Source of the DNA: an uncultured Myxococcales bacterium
Lineage (GTDB): Bacteria > Myxococcota_A > Polyangia > Polyangiales > Polyangiaceae
DNA: 64,000 nucleotides
Reading direction: 5' to 3'
Assembly (NCBI GenBank): GCA_937949945.1
Contig: CALFEQ010000153.1
Span: 70,741-134,740, forward strand
In this document: piece by piece, positions 45,401-54,341 of the stretch
Layout: each line of letters opens with the position of its first letter
Position numbering within the stretch: position 1 is the first letter of the stretch
Notes under the pieces: generated by a model
Databases searched by the model: none
What the model was told of the DNA's origin: nothing
The model's input: the letters and a program-made list of their open reading frames with translations, nothing else
Made by a program: the position numbers and the translations under genes

Positions 45401-46897
45401 GGCTTCAAAGGCGCGGTCTCCGTCGACGGCACGGTGAAGAAGGTCACGCGCGGCGCCGAGCTCGGGCTCGAGGCCGAGCTCTCGCCGATCGACCTCGGCA
45501 TCCTCGTCGGCGCCGTTCCGCGGCTCACCCGCGCCGCCGGCACGCTCAGCGGATCGATGAAGATCACCGGCAGCCTCCGCGAGCCCGACCTCGACGGCCG
45601 CCTCAAGGTGCGCGGCGCCGAGTTCGGGATCAAGGGCCTGCCCGGCGGCATCACCGACGTCGAGATCGACGTCGAGGCGGACGAGAACGAGGCTCGCGTC
45701 ACGCGCGCGGTCGGCCACTTCCTCGGCGGCGACGTGTACGCGACCGCGCGCATGCCTCTCAAGGGCGGCCAGCTCGGCGTGGCGCACGCGACCGTCACGG
45801 GGCGTCAGCTCTTCGTCGCGCCCGTCGACGGCGTCCGAGCGACGGTCGACGCCGATCTCGAGGTCACGGTGAACCCGAACGCGCCGTCGGCGCACGGCCG
45901 CCTGCCGTTCGTGGGCGGCTCGATCACGATCACGCAGTTCGAGTACACGCGCCCGGTCACGCTCGACCTCACGGGCTTCAAGGGCGGCGCCAAGCGCACG
46001 GTCGTCGAGGCGTACGATCCGTCGGCGGACTCGGTCGCCTTCGGCATCGACGTGCGCGCGCGTACGCCGCTCCACATCCGCAACAACCTCGTCGATGCGA
46101 AGCTCGCGATCGATCCGCGCGGCCTCCACGTCACCGGCACCAACCAGCGCATGGGCCTTCGCGGCGAGCTCACGACGATGCCGGGTGGTCGCTTCCGCGT
46201 CTTCGCGAACGACTTCGAGGTGCAGAGGGGCTCGATCCGCTTCGACGACCCGACGAAGATCGCGCCGCGCGTCGACATCACCGGCGTGACCGAGTACCGG
46301 CGCTACTCGAACACCGTCTCGAGCGCCGGCACGGGCACCAACACGACGGGCAGCGCCAGCGCCACCGCGGGCAACATCTCGAGCGGCGGGCGGGGCGGCG
46401 GCCTCTGGCGGATCGCGCTCCACGCCTACGGCGACACGGAGGACCTCCGCGTCGACATGACGAGCGAGCCCGCCCTCAGCCGCGAGGACATCTTCTTCCT
46501 CCTCACGATCGGCCTCACCCGCGCGGAGGTCGATCAGGTCCGCGCCGGCTCCGTCTACGCGAGCGCCGCGTTCGAGGCGATCGGCACCGTCAGCGGCGCC
46601 GACCGCGCCGTGAAGCAGGCCATCCCCGTCATCGACGACTTCCGCTTCGGCAGCGCCTACTCACCGCGCACCGGCCGAACCGAGCCGCAGGTCACGCTCG
46701 GCCGCCGCCTCACCGACAACGTCCGCGCCAACGTCTCGACGGGCCTCACCGAGGATCGCCAGCTCCGCTCGAACGTCGAGTGGCGCCTCAGCAGGCCGCT
46801 CAGCGTCCAGACGTCGTACGACAACATCAGCACCGTCTCGTCCGGATCCGTCGGGAACTTCGGTCTCGATTTCCGGTGGCGGCTCGAGTTCGACTAG
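42419..46897 (+). CDS. tamB: TamB-like translocation and assembly protein
   Basis: 1492 residues from a GTG at 42419; a GTG at 42491 is also possible (24 residues shorter), and the frame is open upstream through the repeat. An N-terminal basic stretch and one transmembrane helix (about 33-52) anchor it in the inner membrane. The rest is a very long run of beta strands (hydrophobic groove of AsmA/TamB proteins), ending in the DUF490 domain (about 1250-1492) with RVDMTSEPALSREDIFFLLTIGLT. TamB with an Omp85 partner carries lipids or proteins across the periplasm. A large Omp85 gene lies 13 kb downstream at 59866, but no direct linkage is visible. Confidence 0.92.
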   Translation: MDARSSSTQLPPIRRTRRRDWGRVVCRILCVLLAFAGLIPVGLGLLVRTSWARGHATRETRELAAKLGVDATYDLDLRLWPLSVSLRDIRVESSDGGEPLLTAKSATARPRIFGLLAGKLMIDQIEIDRPKVRVVLKDGKLQNLKLDLPDSPKKDGPTKPPFSVVSTSEAEIDLTIDDVRIVGREIDADVTTDDDGAGGTALEVAIRAAEARTTVRRKVKAKNGDESVAVDEDTLCKIDGRARIEEGRVLVRRLSVYGAADMDPAPDTHLGCDLPKSDYRRVELELGHLGVVFPKTKGELPNVEGRVRARAPIPLVDRTGNAPLTEGWVGVDVELRYTPETPIPDLTGRIEVHDVRVLQFTFARNLVSEVAVRRGVVTSPLTTLDIADSTTEIRDVEVRPLEKGIPMKVGSVEVRNANFTHLLRDFRVHPRPFVAWDLRHVQVTNMKGTVDPLKLDGDLVARTYDFSVNDRPVQDPAHVRIFGVRDAALHGKLAVRPHALEFQHTTVTTPKSVATGVLVSIGFHDELRVEVPGGKIDLAELSPLGSVEMAGVLEPKVLVTGTTGDPSLVGDAVIKDFVVGDIPFGNVTQAHIESDISKLTVDITDARAQKGKSTYEMSTGRLDFNKPANMRLDGQISSKNLNIRDFFAMFHLDEDPRFAEIDGTVETSARMHLALGGPEDVCKGGYLTVTATTNARDLNLLGERFDEGHADFEYRWIDRLAGVDGAELDVRSLSLTKVRKEGRAPVGSVLGSLSVRRGGEMRGNLIVQGFPLARSDILGPAAKLLEGSASGVARIGGKLSSFDITADINVTPVRIMGAPFGGSDLHVQMTQKPPAEKPIGKTPCGAPIAAKFDKEAYLKDTSPQGEYRVSGALFGNQIRLQDFVVTRQKAPVVTGKVTLDRFDLGPIGKIITVGDDPAAETPSMPLGGEISGEVVLERIATNDLAHAKATFAPKSLVLHRGGQRIELHETGSVFTLQDDTLTIPRITFDLSAPNGFKGAVSVDGTVKKVTRGAELGLEAELSPIDLGILVGAVPRLTRAAGTLSGSMKITGSLREPDLDGRLKVRGAEFGIKGLPGGITDVEIDVEADENEARVTRAVGHFLGGDVYATARMPLKGGQLGVAHATVTGRQLFVAPVDGVRATVDADLEVTVNPNAPSAHGRLPFVGGSITITQFEYTRPVTLDLTGFKGGAKRTVVEAYDPSADSVAFGIDVRARTPLHIRNNLVDAKLAIDPRGLHVTGTNQRMGLRGELTTMPGGRFRVFANDFEVQRGSIRFDDPTKIAPRVDITGVTEYRRYSNTVSSAGTGTNTTGSASATAGNISSGGRGGGLWRIALHAYGDTEDLRVDMTSEPALSREDIFFLLTIGLTRAEVDQVRAGSVYASAAFEAIGTVSGADRAVKQAIPVIDDFRFGSAYSPRTGRTEPQVTLGRRLTDNVRANVSTGLTEDRQLRSNVEWRLSRPLSVQTSYDNISTVSSGSVGNFGLDFRWRLEFD

Positions 46898-46913
46898 CGC
46901 GCGCTGGCGTCGA

Positions 46914-47942
46914 TCAGAAGGTCGCCGGTGCTCGCGAGAGAAAGACGCGATCGAAGAGCGGGCGGAAGCTGTTCGTTTGCGTCTCGATCTTCAATCGGAC
47001 CTGCGCGAACGACGCCGTGGCCGGGGAGGTCTTCGTGGCGGACAGGCTCTGCCAGACACCGAGCGTGGTGGTGTCGGCGGACACGAGCTCGGTGCCGATG
47101 GTAGCCGCGCAGCTCGTGGAGCCCCAGGCCACCTCCACGCCGGCCACGTCCGTCGCTGCAGCGGACGCTAGGAAGACCTCGCCTCCGAAGTTGTAGGCCA
47201 CACCAGGCTGGACGGACACGCACTGGTTGAGCGTTGCCTTGATCCCGGACGCGCTGGTCGTCGTCAGGCCGACGGAGCCCGAGGTCGGGCAGTCGAGCGC
47301 GTCCTTGGGATCCCACGAAACCTTCAGCGCGAGGAGCTGCGTCGACCAGGAGCCGACGTTCGTGTCGAACCCGGGATTGGCGAGAAGGTTGGCCGCGCTC
47401 GGTCCGCTGCAACGGGTGCCGTCGTCGGGCAGAGATGCGTCGGGCGGACCGGCATCGGGCTCGCCGGGGTCGGGTTCGTTGGGATCGGGCTCGTTGGGAT
47501 CGGGCTCGCTGGGGGCGGGCTCGTTGGGGTCGGGCTCGTTGGGATCGGGCTCGCCGGGGTCGGGTTCGTTGGGATCGGGCTCGTTGGGGTCGGGCTCGTT
47601 GGGATCGGGCTCGCCAGCATCGGGGTTGCCGGCGTCGGGGGCGCTGGTGTCGGGGGCGCCGGCGTCGGGCTCGCCGGCGTCGGCGTCGGTCTCGGCCGCG
47701 TCGGGCTCGCCGGCGTCGGTGTCGGTCTCGGCCGCGTCGGGCTCGCCGGCGTCGGGCTCGCCGGCGGCGTCCGTGCCGAGTCGACCGTCTTGCTGCGACG
47801 ACGTTGCGTCGGGCGCACCGTCGTCCGTGGGCGGCGTGGCCGCGTTCGGCGCAGGCACGTCTTCGGAACCGCAGCTCACGACCAGCGCGACCGCCGCCGC
47901 CTGGGCGGCGAACAACCCAACCACCTTGCGACGCATCTTCAT
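46914..47942 (-). CDS. Lipoprotein with long EPDPN repeat stalk and CBM-like domain
   Basis: 342 residues. Lipobox ALVVSC (Cys24). Residues 61-110 are GEPDA/AETDADAG repeats, then eleven EPDxx pentapeptides (111-165), a stalk rich in Pro and acidic residues. The C-terminal domain (about 185-342) starts NLLANPGFDTNVGSWS, a hallmark of CenC/CBM4-9-type beta-sandwiches, and continues in strands to FDRVFLSRA. Such domains bind beta-glucans or other sugars. The stalk probably lifts the domain from the outer membrane. Confidence 0.87.
   Translation of the reverse strand: MKMRRKVVGLFAAQAAAVALVVSCGSEDVPAPNAATPPTDDGAPDATSSQQDGRLGTDAAGEPDAGEPDAAETDTDAGEPDAAETDADAGEPDAGAPDTSAPDAGNPDAGEPDPNEPDPNEPDPNEPDPGEPDPNEPDPNEPAPSEPDPNEPDPNEPDPGEPDAGPPDASLPDDGTRCSGPSAANLLANPGFDTNVGSWSTQLLALKVSWDPKDALDCPTSGSVGLTTTSASGIKATLNQCVSVQPGVAYNFGGEVFLASAAATDVAGVEVAWGSTSCAATIGTELVSADTTTLGVWQSLSATKTSPATASFAQVRLKIETQTNSFRPLFDRVFLSRAPATF
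47448..47762 (-). repeat. 15-base coding tandem repeats (EPDPN stalk)
   Basis: 47448-47612 codes for eleven tandem 5-residue units (EPDPN, EPDPG, one EPAPS, EPDAG), and 47613-47762 for related GEPDA/AETDTDAG units. The nucleotide units are near-identical (for example GGGTTCGTTGGGATC/GGGCTCG on the plus strand), so replication slippage could change stalk length between strains. Confidence 0.9.
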
Positions 47943-48024
47943 CGCGCCATCTTCGTACGCGACGGCGCATCGCGTTCATGGTCATCGCATTGGGTCAGCC
48001 CGAGACCGGTTCGCGTGTGGTGTC

Positions 48025-50061
48025 TCAGCGCGCGAGGAGCCGATCTTCCGCGGACGCGACCGCCTTGAGCCCCGGCCAGCGCCGGAGTCGTCCTTGCGCC
48101 CTCGGGCTGTATCCGAGGCCGTAGCCGAACGGAAACAGCGGGTCTCGGATCTCCTCGGCGACGTTCTCGGGCAGACCGCTCTCGCGTCGCGGCCATGCGC
48201 GCGCGAGCTTGCCCGTCGGGGCGTGGTCACCGTAGAGGACGTCTGCGACCGCGGGGCCGCCTTCGGAGCCCGGGAGCCACGCGGCGAGCCAGGCGCGCGC
48301 CTTCGAGAGGTGCGGCTCGATCACGAGCGGTCGGCCCGTGAGGAGCACGACCACGACGGGTACGCCCGACGCGTGCAGGCGGTCGAGCACCGCGAGGTCG
48401 TCCTTCGGGAACGAGAGGTCGGCTCGGTCGCCGAGCCACTCGGCGTACGGCGGCTCGCTCGCGACGAGCACGGCGACGTCCGGGCGGCTCCGCAGGCTGA
48501 ACGAGCCGTCGGCGGAGTAGCGGACGTACGACGGATCCTTCGCCGCGCGCCGCAGACCCTCCAGGATCGTCGTCGCCGCGAACGGCCGATCGGGTGCTTG
48601 CCACGCCATCGTCCAGCCGCCCGACTGGCGTGCCGCCGAGTCTGCGCCCGAGCCCGTGACCAGGATGCGCGCGTCCTTCGCGAGCGGGAGCAGCTCGCCT
48701 TCGTTCTGGAGCAGTACGAACGTCGCGCGCGCCGCGCGGCGCGCGAGTGCGTGGTGCTGGCCGCTGCCGATTCTGGCGGTGAGGCGTGGATCGGTCGGTC
48801 CGGTCCGCTCGAAGAGGCCGGCCTCGCACTTGACCGTGAGCACGCGACGGACGGCGTCGTCGACGCGCTCTTGGCTCACGCGGCCGTCGCGGACGACACG
48901 CTCGAGCGTCTCGAGGAACTGGCGGAACGGCGGGACGCCCGGCGTTCCTTCCGCGGTCGCCGGCACTTCCGTCGCGACGCCCGCGCCGCCCGGCACCTCG
49001 GCGTCCATCGTGACGTCGATGCCCGCGTTGACGGACGCGACGACCTGATCCTCGTACGAGCCGGGGAGCTCGCGCAGGCCGGACCAGTCCGAGATCACGA
49101 TCCCGCGGAAGCCGAGCTCGCCCTTGAGGACGTCGGTGATCCACCGCCGGCTCGCGTGCATCGGCTCGCCGCGCAGCGAGCTGAACGAGACCATGATCGA
49201 CGCGACACCGGCGGCGATCGCGGGGCGGTACTGCTCGACGGCGAGGCGTCGGAAGTCGGCGTCCGAGAGGCGTACGTCGCCTCGGTCGAGCAGCCCTCCC
49301 TCCGTGGCCTTCGGAGACGTCCCGAACGTCGTCGCGCCGTCGCCGGCGAAGTGCTTCGCGCAAGCCATGATGCTCGCCTCGTCCCTGCCGAGGCGCTCGC
49401 CCTGGTACCCGCGCACCGCGACCGCGCCGAGGAGCCCGGCGATCTGCGGTCGATCCGAGAACGTCTCGTACGTGCGTCCCCAGCGTGGATCGCGGGCGGC
49501 GGCGACCACCGGCGCGAAGGTCCAGTCGACGCCGGTGCCCGCGACCTCGATCGCCGTCGCGCGCGCGACCTCGCGCACGATCTCGGGATCGCGCGCGCAC
49601 CCGAGCCCGATGTTGTGAGGGAAGATCGTCGCCTCCGTCACGTTGCCGTGGCCGTGCACGGCGTCGACCGCGTACGCGAGCGGGATGCCGAGGCGCGTGC
49701 TCAGAGCCTCGGCGCGGAGCTCGTCCACCATCTTCACCCAGTCGGCGGCGGAGCCCGAGCCCGGATACGAGCCGCCGCCGCTCAGGACCGATCCGATGAA
49801 GTACTTCGCGACGTCGCCTTTCGCGAGGTGCTTGCGCTCGGCCTGCACCATCTGACCGAGCTTCTCCGGCAGCGTCATGCGAGCGAGGAGGTCCTCGGCT
49901 CGACGTGTGCACTCGGGCGTCGGCCAGGAGGTGTCGATCTCTGCGCGTGCGATCGCCGTCGGACGTCGAGGCGACGCACAGGACATCGCGACGACGGCGG
50001 CGCCGAGCGTGATCGTCGCGACGCGGGCCGAGCGAGAGACGCGAGCAGCGGACACCCTCAT
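48025..50061 (-). CDS. GH3 beta-glucosidase lipoprotein
   Basis: 678 residues from the ATG at 50061; ATG at 50079 is an alternative. Signal with possible lipobox VAMSC (Cys28). GH3 N-domain: PTPECTRRAEDLLARMTLPEKLGQM, AVDAVHGHGN, FAPVVAAARDPRWGRTYE, CAKHFAGDG (Lys236-His237), and the nucleophile region IVISDWSG (Asp325). The C-terminal alpha/beta domain (about 425-620: ATFVLLQNEGELLPL... VVVVLLTGRPLVI) has the usual acid/base neighbourhood. The enzyme releases terminal beta-linked glucose from cello-oligosaccharides or beta-glucans. Its place next to a CBM-lipoprotein gene supports a role in polysaccharide use. Confidence 0.94.
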   Translation of the reverse strand: MRVSAARVSRSARVATITLGAAVVAMSCASPRRPTAIARAEIDTSWPTPECTRRAEDLLARMTLPEKLGQMVQAERKHLAKGDVAKYFIGSVLSGGGSYPGSGSAADWVKMVDELRAEALSTRLGIPLAYAVDAVHGHGNVTEATIFPHNIGLGCARDPEIVREVARATAIEVAGTGVDWTFAPVVAAARDPRWGRTYETFSDRPQIAGLLGAVAVRGYQGERLGRDEASIMACAKHFAGDGATTFGTSPKATEGGLLDRGDVRLSDADFRRLAVEQYRPAIAAGVASIMVSFSSLRGEPMHASRRWITDVLKGELGFRGIVISDWSGLRELPGSYEDQVVASVNAGIDVTMDAEVPGGAGVATEVPATAEGTPGVPPFRQFLETLERVVRDGRVSQERVDDAVRRVLTVKCEAGLFERTGPTDPRLTARIGSGQHHALARRAARATFVLLQNEGELLPLAKDARILVTGSGADSAARQSGGWTMAWQAPDRPFAATTILEGLRRAAKDPSYVRYSADGSFSLRSRPDVAVLVASEPPYAEWLGDRADLSFPKDDLAVLDRLHASGVPVVVVLLTGRPLVIEPHLSKARAWLAAWLPGSEGGPAVADVLYGDHAPTGKLARAWPRRESGLPENVAEEIRDPLFPFGYGLGYSPRAQGRLRRWPGLKAVASAEDRLLAR

Positions 50062-50183
50062 GCAACTCAGGTTGTCCATCGCGAACGAGGCCTGCTCGTT
50101 CGAGCGAGTGCGCCTTCGACGAACGCGATCGCTCTCGCTGCGACCGCGCGCACGCGCGCCGGAGCCGCGCGGTCTCGGAAGTC

Positions 50184-51092
50184 TCAGACGAGGAGGACGT
50201 CGGATCGCCCGCGGGCGAGCATCCAGCGCGTCACGCTGCCGAAGACGAGGTGGCGCACGACGGAGCGGCGCGGCGCGAGGACGAAGAGCGTGTCGCGGTC
50301 GCGGTTCTCTTCGTCCTCGAGCTCGAGGACGCGCCACGGGCCTCCGTGGCGCAGGACGAGGGAGCGCGGATCGAGGCCTGCTTCGACGATGGCGCCGACG
50401 AGCGCGCCGCGTACCTCCTCGCGGACCCGCGAGCGGTAGAATCGCATCTCCGGCGGGGCCGTCCCGTCGAGGCGCATCGCGCTCTCGAACGGTCCCTCGT
50501 AGGCGTGGAGCAGCGTGGGACGGACGCCGGGCGCGACGCTCCTCGCCGCGGCGGCCATCCTCTTCAAGTCGGAGCCGCGGTCGATCGCCATGACGACGCG
50601 CGTGTACGAGCGCGTCATCGCGCGGCGGACGACGAGCACGGGGCGCCGGACGACCGAAGCGATCCGCTCGCCGGACGAGCCGAGGATGGCGTCCGGAAGG
50701 ACGCGTCCGCGTGCACCGACGACGACGAGCTCGGCGTCGAGCGCGCGCGCCGTCCGCTGCATGGCATGCGGCAAGCTGCCTCCGCTCACGTCGAGGGAGG
50801 TCGGGATGCCGCTCGCGCGGATCTCGGCGTCGAGAGCCGCCATCGCTTCGCGCACGGACTCAGCCTCGGATGTCACGTGGAGAAGATGCAGGCGCGCGTG
50901 CCGCGCACGGGCGACGTCGATCGCCCGGTCGAGCGCGCGACGCGATTGGGGCGAAAAATCGACCCCCACGACGATGGCCGGCTGGCGGTTGCCAGTCGGC
51001 CGCACCGACCCCATGTTCTTCCGGCCTTCCTCTCGCTCGACGAGCGAGAGGTGCGCGGGCGCTGCGACACGCGCCGAGATCCGCTCGAGCAC
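50184..51092 (-). CDS. Tandem universal stress protein
   Basis: 302 residues from a GTG at 51092, which has a strong AGAGGAGGA sequence four bases upstream; the ATG at 51014 is an alternative (276 residues). Two USP domains in tandem: the first (about 38-165) has AIVVGVDFSPQSRRALDRA and the GARGRVLPDAILGSSGERIASVVRRPVLVV nucleotide-binding pattern (GxxGxxxxxxGS); the second (about 170-302) has TRVVMAIDRGSDLKRMAAA and LAPRRSVVRHLVFGSVTRWMLARGRSDVLLV. Tandem USPs bind ATP or act in stress survival. Divergent from the Kef-type antiporter gene 162 bp away, a common pairing of stress genes. Confidence 0.92.
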   Translation of the reverse strand: MLERISARVAAPAHLSLVEREEGRKNMGSVRPTGNRQPAIVVGVDFSPQSRRALDRAIDVARARHARLHLLHVTSEAESVREAMAALDAEIRASGIPTSLDVSGGSLPHAMQRTARALDAELVVVGARGRVLPDAILGSSGERIASVVRRPVLVVRRAMTRSYTRVVMAIDRGSDLKRMAAAARSVAPGVRPTLLHAYEGPFESAMRLDGTAPPEMRFYRSRVREEVRGALVGAIVEAGLDPRSLVLRHGGPWRVLELEDEENRDRDTLFVLAPRRSVVRHLVFGSVTRWMLARGRSDVLLV

Positions 51093-51254
51093 TACTCCTC
51101 CTCTTGGATGAAGGTAGGTCTCGACCTCGATGCGGGTAGGGCGGTTGCCCGGCCGCATTGTTCGGCTTCACGAACGATCAAGGCTGTCAGCCGCCCGGCT
51201 CTGCGCTCGGGGCGATGAGCTCGTCGCGCTATACGGAGTGAGGAACGAAAGACG

Positions 51255-53033
51255 ATGGCAGAGCTCAACGTGCTCATGACATTCACGGGCGGCCTCGCGG
51301 CGGCGCTCCTGCTCGGTTTCGTCGCGAAGCGCCTGCGTCTGTCACCCATCGTCGGGTACCTGATCGCCGGCGTGGCCGTCGGCCCCTTCACGCCGGGCTA
51401 CGTCGCAGATCACCACGTTGCAGAACAATTCGCCGAGATCGGCGTCATCCTGCTCCTCTTCGGCATCGGTCTGCGCTTTCACCTGCGCGAGCTGATGGCC
51501 GTCTGGCGCATCGCGATCCCGGGCGCGCTCTTCCAGAGCGCGATGTCCACGGTCGCGCTCGCCGCGCTGCTCCGTCTCGTCGGGATGGACTGGCAGTCGG
51601 GCATCGTCCTCGGCATCGCGATCTCGGTCGCGAGCACCGTCGTGATGGCGCTCGTGCTCGCCGAGCGACGCGACCTCCATGCCCCGATCGGACACATCGC
51701 GATCGGATGGACCGTCGTCGAGGACCTCCTCACGGTGACGGTCTTGCTCCTGCTCCCGATGTTCCTCGGGCCCGGCGCGTCCGGCGACACGAGCGTCGGG
51801 ATGGCGCTCGGGCAGGCGGCGCTCAAGATCGTCGCGCTCGTCGCGCTCGTCGTGGTCCTCGGCAAGTGGGTGATCCCGTGGGCCCTCGGAAACATCGCGG
51901 CCGCACGGTCGCGTGAGCTCTTCACGCTCTCGGTTCTCGTCATCGCGCTCGGCATCGCCGTCGGCGCCGCGAAGCTCTTCGGCGTCTCGATGGCGCTCGG
52001 CGCCTTCCTCGCCGGGCTCGCGGTCGGGCGCTCGGAGTTCGCGGCGCGAGCCGCGAACGACGCCTTGCCGATGCGCGATGCGTTCGCGGTGCTCTTCTTC
52101 GTCTCGGTCGGCATGCTGTGCGACCCGACGAGCTTCGTGAAGGCGCCGCTCTTGACGGCGCTGGTGCTGCTCGTCGTCGTTCTCGGCAAGCCGCTCGCCG
52201 CCCTCGTCGTCGTGCGTCTCCTCGGCCGGCCGATGGCGACGGCCGTGGCCGTCGGCGCGGCGCTCGCGCAGGTCGGAGAGTTCAGCTTCATCCTCGGAGC
52301 GGTGGCGAAGGACCTCGGCGTGGTCACGGCCGACGGTTGGAACGCGCTGGTCGGCGCGTCGATCGTGTCCATCGCGCTCAACCCGACGATCTACCGGTTC
52401 GCACGCAAGATGACCGGCGGCGCCGCGAGGCTCACGATCCCGACCGACGTGCGCCCGGCCGTCGACCCGAAGAAGTGCATCCTCATCGGCTACGGTCCCG
52501 TCGGCAGGACGGTGCGACGCATCCTCGTCGAGTACGACGCGGACGTCACCGTGATCGAGCTCAACCTCGAGACCGTCCGTGCGTTGCGTGCCGAGGGCGT
52601 CAATGCCGTCTACGGCGACGTGCTGCGACCCGGCACCCTCGAGGAGGCGGGCATCGCGAACGCCGGGAGCCTCATCATCAGCGTGGAGATCGAGGACGCG
52701 GCGGAGCTCGTTCGCCAGGCCCTCGCCGTCAATCCGTCACTGCGCGTCTTCGTACGGTGCGCGTACCTTCGCCAGGCCGAAGAGCTCCGTCGGGCCGGCG
52801 CGACCGTGGTCGCGGCCGAGGCCGAGGTCGCCATCGCGCTCGCCGAGGTGCTCGGGACGAACGACGACACCGAGGCCGCACGAGCCGCTCGAAGGGAGGC
52901 GATCCGGCGCCGGCTCTACGAGCTCGTGCCCGCCGCGGCGTCCAAGAAGACGAACGGCGCCGGGGAGATCAAGAAACCCCGAGATGACCGTTCGCCCGCT
53001 CTCGAGAGCTCGACGTCCGAACCTCCAGCATGA
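51255..53033 (+). CDS. Kef/YbaL-type monovalent cation:proton antiporter
   Basis: 592 residues, preceded by GAGGAACGAAAGACG. Residues 1-400 form about 12 transmembrane helices of the CPA2 family (GYLIAGVAVGPFTPG, EIGVILLLFGIGLRFHL, VASTVVMALVLAER). Residues about 415-540 are an RCK/TrkA-N regulatory domain with GYGPVGRTVRR (nucleotide-binding GxGxxG) and the acidic residue in VTVIELN. Kef-type proteins exchange K+ (or Na+) for H+ and are gated through the RCK domain, by glutathione adducts in E. coli KefB/C. The C-terminal tail is Arg/Ser-rich. Its 3' end overlaps xdhC on the other strand by 65 bp. Confidence 0.93.
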   Translation: MAELNVLMTFTGGLAAALLLGFVAKRLRLSPIVGYLIAGVAVGPFTPGYVADHHVAEQFAEIGVILLLFGIGLRFHLRELMAVWRIAIPGALFQSAMSTVALAALLRLVGMDWQSGIVLGIAISVASTVVMALVLAERRDLHAPIGHIAIGWTVVEDLLTVTVLLLLPMFLGPGASGDTSVGMALGQAALKIVALVALVVVLGKWVIPWALGNIAAARSRELFTLSVLVIALGIAVGAAKLFGVSMALGAFLAGLAVGRSEFAARAANDALPMRDAFAVLFFVSVGMLCDPTSFVKAPLLTALVLLVVVLGKPLAALVVVRLLGRPMATAVAVGAALAQVGEFSFILGAVAKDLGVVTADGWNALVGASIVSIALNPTIYRFARKMTGGAARLTIPTDVRPAVDPKKCILIGYGPVGRTVRRILVEYDADVTVIELNLETVRALRAEGVNAVYGDVLRPGTLEEAGIANAGSLIISVEIEDAAELVRQALAVNPSLRVFVRCAYLRQAEELRRAGATVVAAEAEVAIALAEVLGTNDDTEAARAARREAIRRRLYELVPAAASKKTNGAGEIKKPRDDRSPALESSTSEPPA

Positions 53034-54111
53034 CGCCGCCGGTCGAAGGCTCGTTGCCCGTGACGACGGCCTTCGCTTCGGCGATCACCGAGAGCGCCAC
53101 CTCCTGCGGTGTCTCCGCGCCGATGGCGAGGCCCACCGGCGCATGGACGCGGGGATCGCCGTCGATCGCGTAGCCGAGCTCGGCGAGGATCTTCGCCGTG
53201 CGCCGGCGCGGCCCGTGGACGCCGATGTAACGCGCCGGCGATCGCATCGTCACGGCGAGCGCCCGCTTGTCGCGTTCGTAGTCGTGGTTCATCACGACGG
53301 CGAGCGCGCGGTCGCTCTCGTCGATCATCGCGCTCACCTCGCCGGCGCCGGTCACGACGATCGCGTCGGCCGCCGCGAAGCGCTCGCGCATCTGGTCGTT
53401 CGCCTGCGGCACGCACACGAAGACGTCCCAGCCGACCGCGCGCGCGAGGTTGGCGACGGGCGCCGCGTCTTGGCCCGCGCCGAACAAGAAGAGCCTCGGA
53501 GGAGGAATGATCGCCTCGACGAGCGCCTCCACCGGGCTGCCTGCGTCGTCGTACGTGTGGACCAGCGTGGACCCCGACGCGATCGAGCGGCGGCAGTCCG
53601 CGACGAGCCGGTGGTGGAGCGCGGCGGGCAGGCCGGTCGACTCGACCGGGCCGTCCTCGACGACCTGGACTCTCGCGCCGACGTGGACGTTGCGCGATGC
53701 GGATCGAAAGACGGTGGCGATGCTGCCGCGCTTCTGCTCGCGCATGCAGCGCTCGATGAAGGCGAACGGGTCGAGCTGGGTGCGCGGGCCGATGCGCTCG
53801 AGCAGGACGTCGAGCACGCCATTGTATCCGAGCCCGAGGCTCCAGCCGGCGCCGTCCTCGGTCGTGGCGTCGTGCGTCACGAGCACCGGAGCGTTCTCGC
53901 GCGTGTGCCACCAGCCCTTGCGGACGACGTCTCGCTCGTGGCGGTCGCCCGTGATCGAGCCGGCGATCCAGCGATCCTCGGAGAGCAGGATGCGCGCGCC
54001 CGGTCGCCGATACGAAGAGCCGCGCACGCGAACGACGGTCGCGACGAGGACCTCCTTCTCCTTCCTGCGTATCTCCGCTGCGGCCCTGACGAGGTCTTTC
54101 AGATCACTCAT
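52969..54111 (-). CDS. XdhC family protein
   Basis: 380 residues from the ATG at 54111. N-terminal XdhC/CoxI domain (about 7-95: AAAEIRRKEKEVLVATVVRVRGSSYRRPGARILL, GSITGDRHERDVV) and C-terminal Rossmann domain (about 205-350: FLFGAGQDAAPVANLARAVGWDVFV, IGVHGPRRRTAKILAELG). XdhC inserts or sulphurates the molybdenum cofactor for xanthine dehydrogenase-like enzymes. In family members the first motif is usually GSISGGC, here GSITGDRHE, so the Cys is missing. No xanthine dehydrogenase gene is in the window. The 3' end overlaps the antiporter gene by 65 bp in convergent orientation. Confidence 0.88.
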   Translation of the reverse strand: MSDLKDLVRAAAEIRRKEKEVLVATVVRVRGSSYRRPGARILLSEDRWIAGSITGDRHERDVVRKGWWHTRENAPVLVTHDATTEDGAGWSLGLGYNGVLDVLLERIGPRTQLDPFAFIERCMREQKRGSIATVFRSASRNVHVGARVQVVEDGPVESTGLPAALHHRLVADCRRSIASGSTLVHTYDDAGSPVEALVEAIIPPPRLFLFGAGQDAAPVANLARAVGWDVFVCVPQANDQMRERFAAADAIVVTGAGEVSAMIDESDRALAVVMNHDYERDKRALAVTMRSPARYIGVHGPRRRTAKILAELGYAIDGDPRVHAPVGLAIGAETPQEVALSVIAEAKAVVTGNEPSTGGVMLEVRTSSSRERANGHLGVS

Positions 54112-54341
54112 GGTGCGCTTCGCGTTCGCGCCCGCCGGACGAGGCGGGAGGCGCGGGCGCGACTGCAAGCACGATGCACGGCGCGCAACGTCGCCGATTC
54201 ACGCGACGGCCGTGGGTCAGAAGGCCACGTGCGAGACGATGGTGCGCGCTCTCCCCACGACCGGATGCACGCAACGGCTCCGCAGCGCCCGCGCGCCGCG
54301 TCGCGCGCGAACGCCGGCAGACTCCGCGTCCGCGCGTCGCT

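Noticed and set aside
47448..47612. CRISPR-like regular repeats
   Set aside because: Units are 15 bases, directly adjacent without spacers and in frame in a lipoprotein gene.
47227..50439. Plus-strand frame with GSGSLGSGS repeats
   Set aside because: The glycine-serine repeat is the reverse reading of the EPDPN stalk; the remainder is antisense to the GH3 gene.
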